Shown here: positions 17,557-26,043 of the stretch, one piece after another
How the letters are laid out: every line of letters begins with the position of its first letter
Numbering within the stretch: the stretch's first letter is position 1
From: Deltaproteobacteria bacterium
GTDB taxonomy: Bacteria > JADJOY01
Direction of reading: 5' to 3'
DNA length: 64,000 nucleotides
NCBI GenBank assembly: GCA_016713535.1
Contig: JADJOY010000016.1
Coordinates: 62,001-126,000, forward strand
The notes under the pieces: generated by a model
Seen by the model: the letters and a program-made list of their open reading frames with translations, nothing else
Databases searched by the model: none
Told to the model about the DNA's origin: nothing
Made by a program: the position numbers and the translations under genes

Positions 17557-18492
17557 ATGACGACCAACACGCTGGTGAGAGTCGAGGAGACCGCGTTCCA
17601 GGGATACGCGGCCGTCCGCCTCGCGATCGCAGACCTCGCGGTTCTCGTGGTGCCGGACGTGGGCGGGCGGATCCTGTCGGTGAAGCATCGCGGCGAGGAG
17701 CTCTTCTTCCTGCACGAGGCGCACCTCGGCGAGCCGGTCGACGTGGCCGCGGCACGCGACCTGGCCGCCGAGAAGAAGCGCCTCGGTTTCCGGCTGTGGG
17801 GCGGCGACAAGACCTGGATCGCGCCACAGAGCGCCTGGACACAGGGGATCCCGCCGCTCGACCTCGACGCCGGGCGCTACACCTGGCGCCACGAGGGGAA
17901 GGCCGTCGTGATGGAGAGCCCCGAGTGCCGCGAGAGCCACCTCAAGGTCACGCGGCGGGTGGAGCTCTTCTCGAACGGCGACCTGCTCCTCGACGAGAAG
18001 CTCGTGAACGTGGGCAAGCGCGAGGCGGTGCGCGGTCTGTGGAACGTGACCCAGATGCTGCGCCCGCTCGACGTCTACCTACCGGTGCCGATCGCGGGCG
18101 TTCGCGGCTACCCCGACGAAGGCGACTCGGTGGCGATCCGCGACCAGGTGCTGACGGCGCGGGCCGGCTGGACCTGCGTGCCGTGCCGCGAGCCGCGCCA
18201 CTTCAAGTTCGGGGGCCACGCCGCGCGCGGCGTGGTGGTGGCGTTGCGACCCGGCGCGAGCGAGACCCTCGCCCACGTGCGCCGCTTCGACATCCAGGCC
18301 GGCTCCGCCTACGCCCACGACTCGTCGGTCGAGGTCTACAACTCGCCGAGCCACGACTATCTCGAGATCGAGGTCCACGCACCCCTCAAGACGCTCGCGC
18401 CCGGTGCCTTCACCCACCAGCGCCAGACGTGGCGCTTCGCCCGGCTTCCCGCGGACATCGGCCCCGACGAAGCGCTCCTCGCGATGGGCTGA
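17557..18492 (+). CDS. DUF4380 protein with aldose-epimerase-like fold
   Basis: The DUF4380 family has a galactose mutarotase-like beta-sandwich fold and no established activity. Conserved features are VVPDVGGRILSVKHRGEELFF near the N-terminus, the LWGGDKTWIAPQ motif near residues 85-95, and NVTQML with its surrounding strand. There is no signal peptide, so it is probably cytoplasmic. A TTACAAT sequence upstream (around 17495) resembles a -10 promoter element, so the gene may have its own promoter. A sugar-related substrate is possible but unproven. Confidence 0.8.
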   Translation: MTTNTLVRVEETAFQGYAAVRLAIADLAVLVVPDVGGRILSVKHRGEELFFLHEAHLGEPVDVAAARDLAAEKKRLGFRLWGGDKTWIAPQSAWTQGIPPLDLDAGRYTWRHEGKAVVMESPECRESHLKVTRRVELFSNGDLLLDEKLVNVGKREAVRGLWNVTQMLRPLDVYLPVPIAGVRGYPDEGDSVAIRDQVLTARAGWTCVPCREPRHFKFGGHAARGVVVALRPGASETLAHVRRFDIQAGSAYAHDSSVEVYNSPSHDYLEIEVHAPLKTLAPGAFTHQRQTWRFARLPADIGPDEALLAMG

Positions 18493-18541
18493 GCGCTGGC
18501 GCACGACGACGCCTCCAGCCCACGGGCGCCGGCCCGTAGCG

Positions 18542-18642
18542 AGCGGCCCGGCGGAGGCGCGCCCTCCATACCGGGATCGACGGGTTCACCGATGCACTCG
18601 CCGGGGCATATCGCCGGGCACGCGGCGCGTGCCCCTCCCCTA
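18542..18642 (+). repeat. Composite palindromic unit, copy 1
   Basis: This starts with a GGCGGAGGCGCGCCCTCC palindrome and an ACCGGGATCGACG spacer and ends with a near-identical form of the 19-bp palindrome GGGCACGCGACGCGTGCCC (18616-18634, central base changed). The order is the same as in the copies near 32.6 and 35.2 kb. Confidence 0.8.
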
Positions 18643-18668
18643 CCGGATCGCACATCGATCCATCCGTC

Positions 18669-18712
18669 ACGGCCCGGCGGAGGCGCGCCCTCCATACCGG
18701 GATCGACGCTTT
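18669..18712 (+). repeat. Partial composite palindromic unit, copy 2
   Basis: Only the first palindrome and the ACCGGGATCGACG spacer are present. The sequence matches the first part of copy 1 almost exactly. Confidence 0.75.
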
Positions 18713-18812
18713 TCGGACGCGTATCCCTCGCGGCGGACGTGCGCTACTCCGCTCGATCCGTAGGGGCTGGGCCTGTCCCCGCCCGCAATGCCTCCATACC
18801 GGGAACGAGCGG

Positions 18813-18848
18813 CTGGAGCGCGCCCGCTCCGTCGGCGCCGGGGATCGA
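18813..18848 (+). repeat. CTGGAGCGCGCC-type hairpin repeat
   Basis: The hairpin-forming sequence CTGGAGCGCGCCCGCTCC and following GGCGCCGGGGATCGA belong to a family with related copies near 32.8, 35.3 and 58.3 kb. Confidence 0.65.
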
Positions 18849-18854
18849 GCGGGT

Positions 18855-19391
18855 TCAGCCCGCCTCAGCCGCGGGCTTCCCCGCCGCCGGCACCGCACCG
18901 TTGGCCGCGGCGCCGACCGACTCTGCGGCGTCGAGGGTGTCCTCGATCGAGCCGAGCACGCGGCGGATCTTGGGACGGGCCTGGCCGAACGCCTCGTCGG
19001 TGGGCGACGCCAGGTACGCGTCGAAGTCCTTCTTCGCCTCGGCGAGCTTGGCGTCGAGGCCGGGCTTGAGCTCGCTCCACTTGTTGGCCAGCGCCGGGTC
19101 GAGACCGCGGACCTTCGCGTCGATCGCCGGGATGCGCTTGGTGAGCTCGTCGATGCGCTTGGTGGTCCGCGCCACGAAGCGCTTCTTGCGCTCCTCGATG
19201 GGCACCGCGGCGGCGTCGCCCGCGAGCTGATTCGCCGCCTTCGCGGCGTCCGCGAGCTTCGGCGCCGCGGCCGCCCGTGGGGGCTTCGGCGTCTCTTCCT
19301 TCTTGCTCTTCGAGCACGCGGCCCCGCTCGTCACGAGCGTGGCGGCGAGCCCCGCGAGGGCCAGGTTCCTGATCCGCTGGGTCATGGACAT
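18855..19391 (-). CDS. Putative lipoprotein, helical
   Basis: This protein has 178 residues. The N-terminus is a lipoprotein signal (hydrophobic LALAGLAATLVTSGAAC, with Cys the likely lipidated residue), followed by a Lys/Glu/Pro linker. The rest is Ala/Lys-rich and helical and may form a coiled coil. The MSMTQR start is supported by AGGAG seven bases upstream; an earlier in-frame start lacks this. It is the last gene of the minus-strand group with the HupE-like and parvulin genes. The function is unknown. Confidence 0.7.
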   Translation of the reverse strand: MSMTQRIRNLALAGLAATLVTSGAACSKSKKEETPKPPRAAAAPKLADAAKAANQLAGDAAAVPIEERKKRFVARTTKRIDELTKRIPAIDAKVRGLDPALANKWSELKPGLDAKLAEAKKDFDAYLASPTDEAFGQARPKIRRVLGSIEDTLDAAESVGAAANGAVPAAGKPAAEAG

Positions 19392-19452
19392 TCGCGATCT
19401 CCTCCTCGTCATGGTTCGCGGATCGTAACGCTCGCCACCGGCCCTGGCTCGG

Positions 19453-20568
19453 TCAGCGAACCGCCAGCCCGATCCACCCGAGGGTCACGGCGACGACACC
19501 CGCGCCGAGCCAGCTCGGCAGCCAACGCGGAGGGTTCGCGTACCGCGCGGCGACGCAGAGCACCACGAGCGGTGCAGCCACGAGCACCGCGACGAGCGCC
19601 CGCTCCCCGAGCGCGGGAGCGGGCTCGCCAGCAAGGACCGAGGTCGCGAGCAAGAGCCCCGCCACGGCCTCCACGATCCCGTGGCGCGAGCGTCCGAGCG
19701 ACGCCGCCACGGCGACCCCCACGACGCCGAGCGCCACCAGCATCGCCTCCGACGGGCCGTGTCGCGCGACGAGCACTCCGCACGTCGCGAGCACCGTCGC
19801 GCCTAGCGCGCGTCCTCCGGGTTCGCGCCCCAGTGTCACGACCACGACTCCCAGGATCGCCAGCGCCACGACGTCCACGCCCACCCCGCCGGCCGACGGC
19901 ACGGTGGCGCCGAGGAGGAGACCCACCGCCGCGCCGAGGCCCTGGTGAAGCGAGAAGCCGCCGGCCCCGCCGCTCGCCAGCACCGCGAGCGCGAGCGTCA
20001 CCGCGAGCGGCACGGCGCGGCGCGCCCGCTCGAGCGCCGTTGCCCGCCAGCTCCCCACGTCGGGCGCGTCGACCTCGAGCTCCCGTTCGCCACTGGTGAG
20101 GACCCGCTCGATCGGCTCGCCGTCGGCGATCCACACCCTCGCGAAGTGGGCGTGCGAGGGCGCGTCCTCGAAGAAGGCGTCGTCGCGGAGTCGCCAGCCG
20201 CCCGCGTCGCCGCAGCGCACCCGCCAGGTGTGGACGATCCAGGCGCCATCGACGGTGCCACGCTGTGGCCCCCCGGCCACCGGCGCGCACGCACCCGCCG
20301 ACGTCCTGAGCACCAACCGACGTGACAGGTAATCGCCGGTGAGCAACCCGGCGCGCGCGAAGCTCTCCGCCTCCACCTGCGTCTCACCTTCGCCGACCGC
20401 CCCGAAGCGGCGAGCCAGCGCCACCGGAACCCACGCGCGCACCTCGGCCTCGTGACCCTGGATACGCCACACCGACATCGAGGACGTCGGTCCTTCGGCT
20501 TGCGCCGGCGCGGCCGCGACGAGCACGAGCGCCGCGAGCGGGAACGCGAGAGCGGCGGCGCGGCTCAT
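19453..20568 (-). CDS. HupE/UreJ-like membrane protein with N-terminal extracytoplasmic domain
   Basis: The protein has 371 residues. A signal peptide (residues 1-24) leads to an extracytoplasmic domain of about 150 residues with a Cys pair, then seven or so glycine/alanine-rich membrane helices. This arrangement resembles the HupE/UreJ_2 family, whose classic members are metal (nickel) permeases of hydrogenase and urease clusters. No hydrogenase or urease gene is nearby. The start codon overlaps the stop of the parvulin gene by four bases (ATGA), so translation is probably coupled. The family call is by overall architecture and neighbourhood, so it is moderate. Confidence 0.6.
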   Translation of the reverse strand: MSRAAALAFPLAALVLVAAAPAQAEGPTSSMSVWRIQGHEAEVRAWVPVALARRFGAVGEGETQVEAESFARAGLLTGDYLSRRLVLRTSAGACAPVAGGPQRGTVDGAWIVHTWRVRCGDAGGWRLRDDAFFEDAPSHAHFARVWIADGEPIERVLTSGERELEVDAPDVGSWRATALERARRAVPLAVTLALAVLASGGAGGFSLHQGLGAAVGLLLGATVPSAGGVGVDVVALAILGVVVVTLGREPGGRALGATVLATCGVLVARHGPSEAMLVALGVVGVAVAASLGRSRHGIVEAVAGLLLATSVLAGEPAPALGERALVAVLVAAPLVVLCVAARYANPPRWLPSWLGAGVVAVTLGWIGLAVR

Positions 20569-21473
20569 CGCGCGGGCGCCGGATCGAGCTGGATCGCCGC
20601 GTGGTCGCGCAGCTCCGCGAGGTAGCTCCCCAGCGCACGTTCGCCCGCTCGGCGCCGCGCCACCTGGCGGGCCTGGTCGCGGACCTCGTCGAGCGGCGGG
20701 ATCACACCGGGCTCGCGCGCGTCGACGATCACGATCACCAGTCCGGCGCTGGTACGGATCGGTTCGCTCGGCCGGCCCGGCTCGAGCGAGAGCGCGCTCG
20801 CGGCGACGGTCGGGCCGAGGTACTCGCGTAGCTCGGTCGGGGTGAGCGCCGCCGTGGGCAGCGGGATCACCGGTAGGTCGCCGAGCTCGGCGGCGACACG
20901 CGCGAAGTCGTCCCCGGCCGCGAGGCGCGCTCGCGCGCGCTCGAGGCGCTCCGGGGCCGGCTCGGGACGCGCGCTGGCACCCTCCCGGAACAGCATCTGG
21001 CGCAGCGCCACCCGGCCGGGCCTGCGGAAGAACTCGGGCTCCTCGAGGTACGTCGCCTCGATCTCGGCGGCGCTCGGCTCGGTGGACTCGGCCTCGCGCA
21101 CCACCACGTCGATCAAGCTCTTCACGAGCTGCTTTCGCGCCAGGAAGTCCTTGCGCGGCAGCTCGAGCGCGAGCGCGCGCTGGAAGAGCAGCTCGTCGTC
21201 GACGGCCCTCTCGAGGGCGGCGTCGGCGCCCACGCCGCCGCCCGAGGGCGCGCCGGTGCGCTCGGGCCGCTCGCTCGCGAGGGCCTCGGCGAAGCGCTCG
21301 ATGCTGGTGCGAGGGATCGGCACTCCGTTCACGAGCGCGGCCGCAGGCTCGGACCCAGCTGGCGCGAGCACCGCGGGCACCCGCGGTCCGCCGGCGAGCC
21401 CGACACCGATCAGGATCAGGCCGGCGAGCGTGCCGAGAGCGAGAACCGCGGTCTCGTGCGTGGTCCGGCTCAT
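20565..21473 (-). CDS. Membrane-anchored parvulin-type peptidyl-prolyl isomerase
   Basis: Parvulin-type isomerases catalyse cis-trans isomerisation of prolyl bonds and act as periplasmic chaperones. One N-terminal membrane helix (about residues 9-35) is followed by a SurA/PrsA-like helical region and a parvulin-like segment (VALRQMLFREG, and later LEPGRPSEPIRTSAGLVIVIVDARE). The start gives MSRTTHETAVLALGTL; a longer in-frame start reaches into repeat sequence and is less likely. Its coupling to the HupE-like gene, and the DUF3604 gene just upstream, suggest one extracytoplasmic process. Confidence 0.78.
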   Translation of the reverse strand: MSRTTHETAVLALGTLAGLILIGVGLAGGPRVPAVLAPAGSEPAAALVNGVPIPRTSIERFAEALASERPERTGAPSGGGVGADAALERAVDDELLFQRALALELPRKDFLARKQLVKSLIDVVVREAESTEPSAAEIEATYLEEPEFFRRPGRVALRQMLFREGASARPEPAPERLERARARLAAGDDFARVAAELGDLPVIPLPTAALTPTELREYLGPTVAASALSLEPGRPSEPIRTSAGLVIVIVDAREPGVIPPLDEVRDQARQVARRRAGERALGSYLAELRDHAAIQLDPAPAR

Positions 21474-21561
21474 GTCCGACGGCTCGGCTCGGGTGAACTG
21501 ACGGTCGCCCCTAGATGAGCGCCCACGAATTGGCGCGCCCCGCCAAGACCCGCACCTCAGC

Positions 21562-21640
21562 GACGGTAGCGCGGGGGCTCGTCCCCCGCACAGCCGGCAG
21601 CGGGGGACGAGCCCCCGCGCTACGAAGGCGATCCGAACCA
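21562..21640. repeat. Hairpin pair related to the MITE-like repeat
   Basis: Two nested palindromes, GCGGGGGCTCGTCCCCCGC and GCGGGGGACGAGCCCCCGC, are flanked by GTAGC and GCTAC. The logic matches the core hairpins of the MITE-like repeat, but the sequence is a variant and no terminal repeats are visible. It lies between the DUF3604 and parvulin genes. Confidence 0.65.
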
Positions 21641-21669
21641 AGGGCGATCATTCGGATTCCCGATCGTCG

Positions 21670-23900
21670 TCACCGAGCTTCGGCGAGCACCGCGGGCGGC
21701 GCCGGATCCACGAAGATCGGCGACGACCAGGCGCGCTCGCCCGCCGGTGCGAGGCAATCGTCGCTCTGGGGCGTGCGGTAGTCGCTGTAACAGGGCTCGA
21801 TCTTGGTGCAGTTGCCGTGCTCGTCCCAGGTGCAGCGCAGCGTCGCTCCGTTGACCGTCTGTGTGTCGGGCTCCACGGCGCGCACGTAGTAGACGCTGGT
21901 GCGGCCGCTCGCCACGAACTCCGGATCGTCGAACGTGACCACGCAGCCGGCGGGGTCGGCCGGGCAGCGGATCACCTTCCACGGATCCTCGATCAGCTTC
22001 TCGAGCGGCTCACCAGCTTTCTCCTGAGGGCGGATCCGCACCACCTCGACGCGATCGACGACGTTCCTCTCGTCGCTCGGGTTGTAGCACTCGCCCACGC
22101 ACACCCGGTCGATCAGCTCCTGACCGGCCGCGGCGAGCGTGTCCGCGGGGCAACCGGGCTTCTGCTTGAACGCGCCTACCGCCCGCACCTCGAAGCGCGG
22201 CGTGCCCCCGAGAGAGACCTCCGAGCCCATCGGCTTGCGGCGGCCGTCGCCCTCGATGAGATCGAACCACAGCAGGATCCGCTCGCCGGACGTCCCGTAG
22301 ACGCGCCGCTCCTTGAGCGCCTGCCAGATCGCCTCGCGGCTGCGGTTCTCCGCGTGCACCGCCACCAGTCCGCCGGTGTACCAGTAGCTGCCCTGGCGCT
22401 CGAGCTCCCAGTCCATGACGCCGCCCTTGCCGTGATTCTTGCGACGGCCGATGTCCATCACCCACTGGGTGACGCGGTCGTGAGGACCCGACGCATCGGT
22501 GAAGGCGCTGCGGTCGTCCTTGTAGCCGGTGCCCGGTTTGGCGTGGTGGTTGTCGCTCGACGCGATCAGGCCGAAGCGGAACTTCACCGGGTTCGCCGGG
22601 TCCTCGAAACCGGTGGTGGCGAGCGCCGCCTGCACGGTCATGCGCGGCCGCATGTTGAAGTCCGGGAGGTAGCAGTCGCGGCACTGGCCGCAGTCGAGCC
22701 AGTCCTCGGGCTTGGCGTCGGGGACCGACGCCGCGCCGTAGACGCCGCCTGCGATGTAGGCCTGGCGGGCCTCCACCACCTGGCGATCACAGTCCGCGGA
22801 CTTCGGGTCCGCGCAGCGCGAGCGCACGATCTCGCCGGCCCGCCAGCAGCACGGCAGGTACTCCTCCGTGGGCGCGCGGCACACGTTCTCGCCGTTGATG
22901 ACGTCCACTCCTCCCACGAGCGGAACTCCTCCGAGTTGCCGTGGCCGGAGTAGACCTCGATCAGGTTCTGGCGCTCGGGGTCGTGCCAGCCGGGGCGCGC
23001 TTGCAGATCCCAGTTGGCGCGCGGCGGAACGTGGATCCCCCACGCGTTGCCGTGGGGGATGACCAGCGCGTCGAAGCCCCACTGGTCGAGCTTCTCGAAC
23101 AACGTCGGCGGATCGGGCGCCTCCTCCTGGCAGTCGTCGGGGAGGTTCCGGGTGTCGACACCCGTGGGGCAGAACGTGGCCCTGGAGAGATCGAGGAGGT
23201 GGTGGCGGAAGTCGAGATACGTGCCGGCGTTGCCGGGGTCGTTGAGCAACGCGAGGAGGATGGTGTTGGCCTGGCCGCGGATCGCCTGGCGCTGATCGCG
23301 GCTGGTGGCCTCGATCGGGCGGCGCGGGAGCTCGTCGTCGGCGGTGCCCTCGAAGATCACGTTCTTGTGGCCGTAGTGGTGCTCGGGGTCGGGATCGTGC
23401 TGGGTCCACTCGAAGCCGGTGAACGCCACCAGGTCGGGGTCGTCGGCCGGTCCCGCGAGGGCGTTGCAGCCGCGGATCGACTCCTTGATGCTCTTCCAGT
23501 CCGAGGGGAGCGTGGCCATCGCGTGATCGGTGATGGCGAAGAAGTCGAGGCCCGAGCAGAAGCGCGCGAAGTCACACGCCTCGTCGGGTGGATGGGCGCC
23601 GACACCGCCCATGATCGGCAGCGACATGAAGAACGCGTCGAGCGAGATCGTGGTGTGGACGTGGAGGTCGCCGAACAGGATGCGCCGGTTGGCGTCGAGC
23701 GCCGCGTCCGGCACCGCCGCCGGGCCGCTCTTCGGCAACCCCACCGCGGGCGCCTCGCGCGCCGAGCGCACCGAAGCGGGGACACGGGAGGAGGACGCCG
23801 GCTCGGGCTTCGAGCATCCTGCGCCCGTGCCGATGGCCAGCATCCCCACGAGCGCCACGACCGCCGTCGTGGCGTACCGCCACCGAGCACCGCTTCGCAT
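21670..23900 (-). CDS. DUF3604 lipoprotein with PHP-like motifs, frameshifted
   Basis: DUF3604 proteins have a PHP-type metal site and no established activity. Visible here are a lipoprotein signal (GMLAIGTGAGC, Cys29), the metal motif FGDLHVHTTISLDAFF, ITDHAM, and the later FGLIASSDNHHAKPGTGY motif. Several Cys residues in the middle (CGQCRDCYLP) suggest disulfides or metal binding. The frame breaks near 22908: one frame ends in FRSWEEW and the other resumes DVINGENVC. One added G gives EEVDVINGENVC and a total of 744 codons. The protein would be exported and lipid-anchored. It heads a minus-strand group with the parvulin and HupE-like genes. Confidence 0.85.
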
Positions 23901-24004
23901 GTCCGGCTCCGCTGAGTTGGGAAGGCGCGCGAGTATAGGCCCGCGCGCGGGAGGCGATCTACGACGACGCGCGGCGCGACGGCCGATGGCACGGGATCTC
24001 GGAC

Positions 24005-24523
24005 ATGCGTGACGGTGCGGGACGGCGCGCGCTCAAGGCGGTGGTGCGCCGGTTCTTCGCATTCGACCTGGCGCTGGCGCGGCGCTGGCGCCGGCTTCGC
24101 GGCGAGGGCCGCTGGGAGCTCGGTGGCGCCTGCGTCCGAAGCGCCAAGTGCTGCGAGGCCCCGGCGGTCCGGGTCGGGAAGCTCGTGTGGTTCCTGCCCA
24201 CGGCGCGGCGCGCGTTCCTCGCCTGGCAGCGGCGCGTCAACGGCTTCGAGCTGATCGCCGAGGAGAAAGGTGCGCGGGTGTTCGTGTTCCGCTGCACCCA
24301 CTTCGACCCCGCGACGCGGCGCTGCGACAGCTACGAGTCGCGCCCCGGGATGTGCCGCGACTACCCGAACGCACTCCTCGACGGCGGCTGGCCCGACTTC
24401 TTCCCCGAGTGCGGCTACCGCGCCATCGCCCGCAACGCCGCCGGCCTCACCCGCTCCCTCGAAGCGCAGAACCTACCCACCGAGAAGCTGGCCGAGCTCA
24501 AGAAACGGCTCCATCTCGAGTGA
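24005..24523 (+). CDS. YkgJ-family cysteine cluster protein
   Basis: YkgJ/Fliw-type cysteine-cluster proteins (often called Fe-S-oxidoreductase-like or UPF0153) probably bind zinc or an iron-sulfur cluster. The pattern is visible as CVRSAKCCE, then FRCTHFDPATRRCDSYESRP and GMCRDYP, then FPECGY. The protein has 172 residues and no signal peptide. It is divergent from the DUF3604 gene and followed on the same strand by the TIM-barrel-like gene. The biochemical role is unknown. Confidence 0.82.
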   Translation: MRDGAGRRALKAVVRRFFAFDLALARRWRRLRGEGRWELGGACVRSAKCCEAPAVRVGKLVWFLPTARRAFLAWQRRVNGFELIAEEKGARVFVFRCTHFDPATRRCDSYESRPGMCRDYPNALLDGGWPDFFPECGYRAIARNAAGLTRSLEAQNLPTEKLAELKKRLHLE

Positions 24524-24654
24524 TCCTGGCGGAGGCCGAGCCATGACCCGAACGCAATGTCCTGCGGCGCGGATCTTCCGCGAGCTCGCTCCGGCCCGGA
24601 TCATGCGTGGGGCGACTCCTCGGCTGCGGCGAAATGGCCCGCGGATTCGACCTG

Positions 24655-24735
24655 CGACGGGGGATGGAACCTCCGTCGCTACGACCACCGATCGTCGTGC
24701 AGCCGTCGTAGGGCGGGGGTCTCCGTGCCCCCGCC
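24655..24735 (+). repeat. MITE-like repeat, copy 4 (core only)
   Basis: The two core hairpins are recognisable: TGCGACGGGGGATGG with its complement ending CGTCGCTACGA, then a GGGCGGGGGTCTCC hairpin. The terminal repeats are missing. It lies directly before the start chosen for the following gene. Confidence 0.7.
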
Positions 24736-24752
24736 AGAAATGCACGCTCGCG

Positions 24753-25748
24753 ATGCTGGGGCTCGTCGCGATCGCGGTCCTCGTTGCTGCCGGCACGGCC
24801 CCAGCCGCGCCGCCGGCGGCTGCACCCACGCCGGCGCCCAACCCGTACGGGGTCATGGTCGGAGGATCGGGGCTCACGCTCAAGAGTCGCCTCGAGGTCG
24901 CGCGCAAGCTCGGGGTCGCGTTCGTGCGGCCGTGGGACCTCACACTCTCCGAGTGGGGCGGGTTCCACAAGGACATCGAGGCGTTCCAGGCGGAAGGCTT
25001 CGGCATCGTCATCACCATCCGCAACACCGGCGATCGCGGCGGCCCGGACACCAGCCCGTCGAAGCCGCCGCTGGACCTCGCCAACTACCAGCGCCGCCTC
25101 GGCGAGGTCCTCGACAAGTACCAGCCCTCGCTGATCGCGATCGAGGACGAGGAGAGCTCGGCCACCCGCTTCGCAGGCACGCCGGAGCAATACGCCGCCA
25201 TGCTCGCCGCCGCCTGCGAGACGGCCCACACCCGCGGCGTGCGCTGCACCAACGGCGGCATCCCCGCCAAGGTGCTGGCGCTGCTCGTGACCGAGCACTA
25301 CCGCGCCCAGGACAAAGACGACCTCGCCGACGATTTCTTCGATCGCGCGCTCAGCGAGAGCGAGCGCGGTGCGATCCGCGGCCCGGGCGGCAAGGAGAAG
25401 ACCGCGAGAGCGATCGACAAGGGCAAGCAGTACCTCGCCGGCTACTCGAAGGCGCGCGCCGACTACGTGAACGTCCACTGGGACGAGCCGGACGCGAGCG
25501 CCCTCGAGGAGGCGATCGCCTACGTCCGCGCGGCCACCGGGCTGCCGGTGGTGACCAACGCCCTCGCCACCAGCTCGAGCGACGACGACGACGTCGCCGC
25601 GCTCCTCGCCGCGACGCGCAAGGCGGGGATGTCGCTCGTGGTGTGGGCGAGCGTCGATCGCGGCGATCGACGCGCCCTCCAGAACCCCGACGGCGCTCTG
25701 CGCTCGACCGGCCGCGCCTTCGCGCGCTTCGTGCGCGAGGGGAAGTAG
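24753..25748 (+). CDS. Secreted TIM-barrel-like protein (glycosidase-like)
   Basis: A signal peptide (LGLVAIAVLVAAGTAPAAP) and a Pro/Ala linker lead to a domain that resembles a glycosidase-type alpha/beta barrel: GVMVGGSGL, ARKLGVAFVRPWDLTL, GIVITIRN, a middle LIAIEDEESS with acidic residues, VNVHWDEPD and LPVVTNALA. The Glu and Asp residues at strand ends would suit a hydrolase active site, but no named family is recognised. An alternative in-frame ATG at 24543 has a better ribosome binding site (GGAGG) but would put the repeat element inside the coding region. I therefore prefer the start at the signal peptide. Confidence 0.6.
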   Translation: MLGLVAIAVLVAAGTAPAAPPAAAPTPAPNPYGVMVGGSGLTLKSRLEVARKLGVAFVRPWDLTLSEWGGFHKDIEAFQAEGFGIVITIRNTGDRGGPDTSPSKPPLDLANYQRRLGEVLDKYQPSLIAIEDEESSATRFAGTPEQYAAMLAAACETAHTRGVRCTNGGIPAKVLALLVTEHYRAQDKDDLADDFFDRALSESERGAIRGPGGKEKTARAIDKGKQYLAGYSKARADYVNVHWDEPDASALEEAIAYVRAATGLPVVTNALATSSSDDDDVAALLAATRKAGMSLVVWASVDRGDRRALQNPDGALRSTGRAFARFVREGK

Positions 25749-26043
25749 CGGCGCGGCCCGTACCCGCCCGCGCCGCGAACCGTTCGGAGGGGCGGCCTCC
25801 TGGCCGTCCGCGCACCGGCCGGCCCGGCGGGAGCCGGGCCCTCCGAAGGACCGGGGGGCCTCCAACCCGAACCTGGATCCCGACGCTTCGTCCTCGGCCA
25901 GCGATCGACCGCGGCCGCCCCGGCACGCCGGAGGCTGGCCCTCCAGAGCGGGTTCGGACAGGGAAACATCGGGAGTGCAGACGCTGCCGTCTGCGCGTGT
26001 CGCCGGGCACGCGGCGCGTGCCCCTCCCGGCGCGAAGGCCGTC
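25749..26043. other. Convergent-gene spacer with repeats
   Basis: No gene is supported between the TIM-barrel-like gene and the convergent methyltransferase. The region holds GC palindromes (such as GGCCCGGCGGGAGCCGGGCC), a CTCCAACCCGAACC stretch and one copy of the 19-bp palindrome (separate entry). Any of the hairpins could help end transcription on both strands. Confidence 0.55.
25998..26033 (+). repeat. 19-bp palindrome copy (one base changed)
   Basis: GTGTCGCC is followed by the palindrome GGGCACGCGGCGCGTGCCC at 26005-26023 and then CCTCCC, as in the other copies. The rest of the composite unit is not clearly present. Confidence 0.75.

Larger units (their letters stand above)
18493..18854. 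other. Gene-free spacer made of palindromic repeats
   Basis: Between the DUF4380 gene and the convergent lipoprotein gene there is no supported coding sequence. The region contains one complete composite palindromic unit, one partial unit, a GGGGCTGGGCCTGTCCCC palindrome and one CTGG...GCGCCG hairpin (separate entries). Confidence 0.65.

Noticed and set aside
19453-20568. A hydrogenase or urease accessory gene cluster
   Set aside because: The HupE/UreJ-like architecture is present, but no hydrogenase, urease or nickel-handling gene is in the window.
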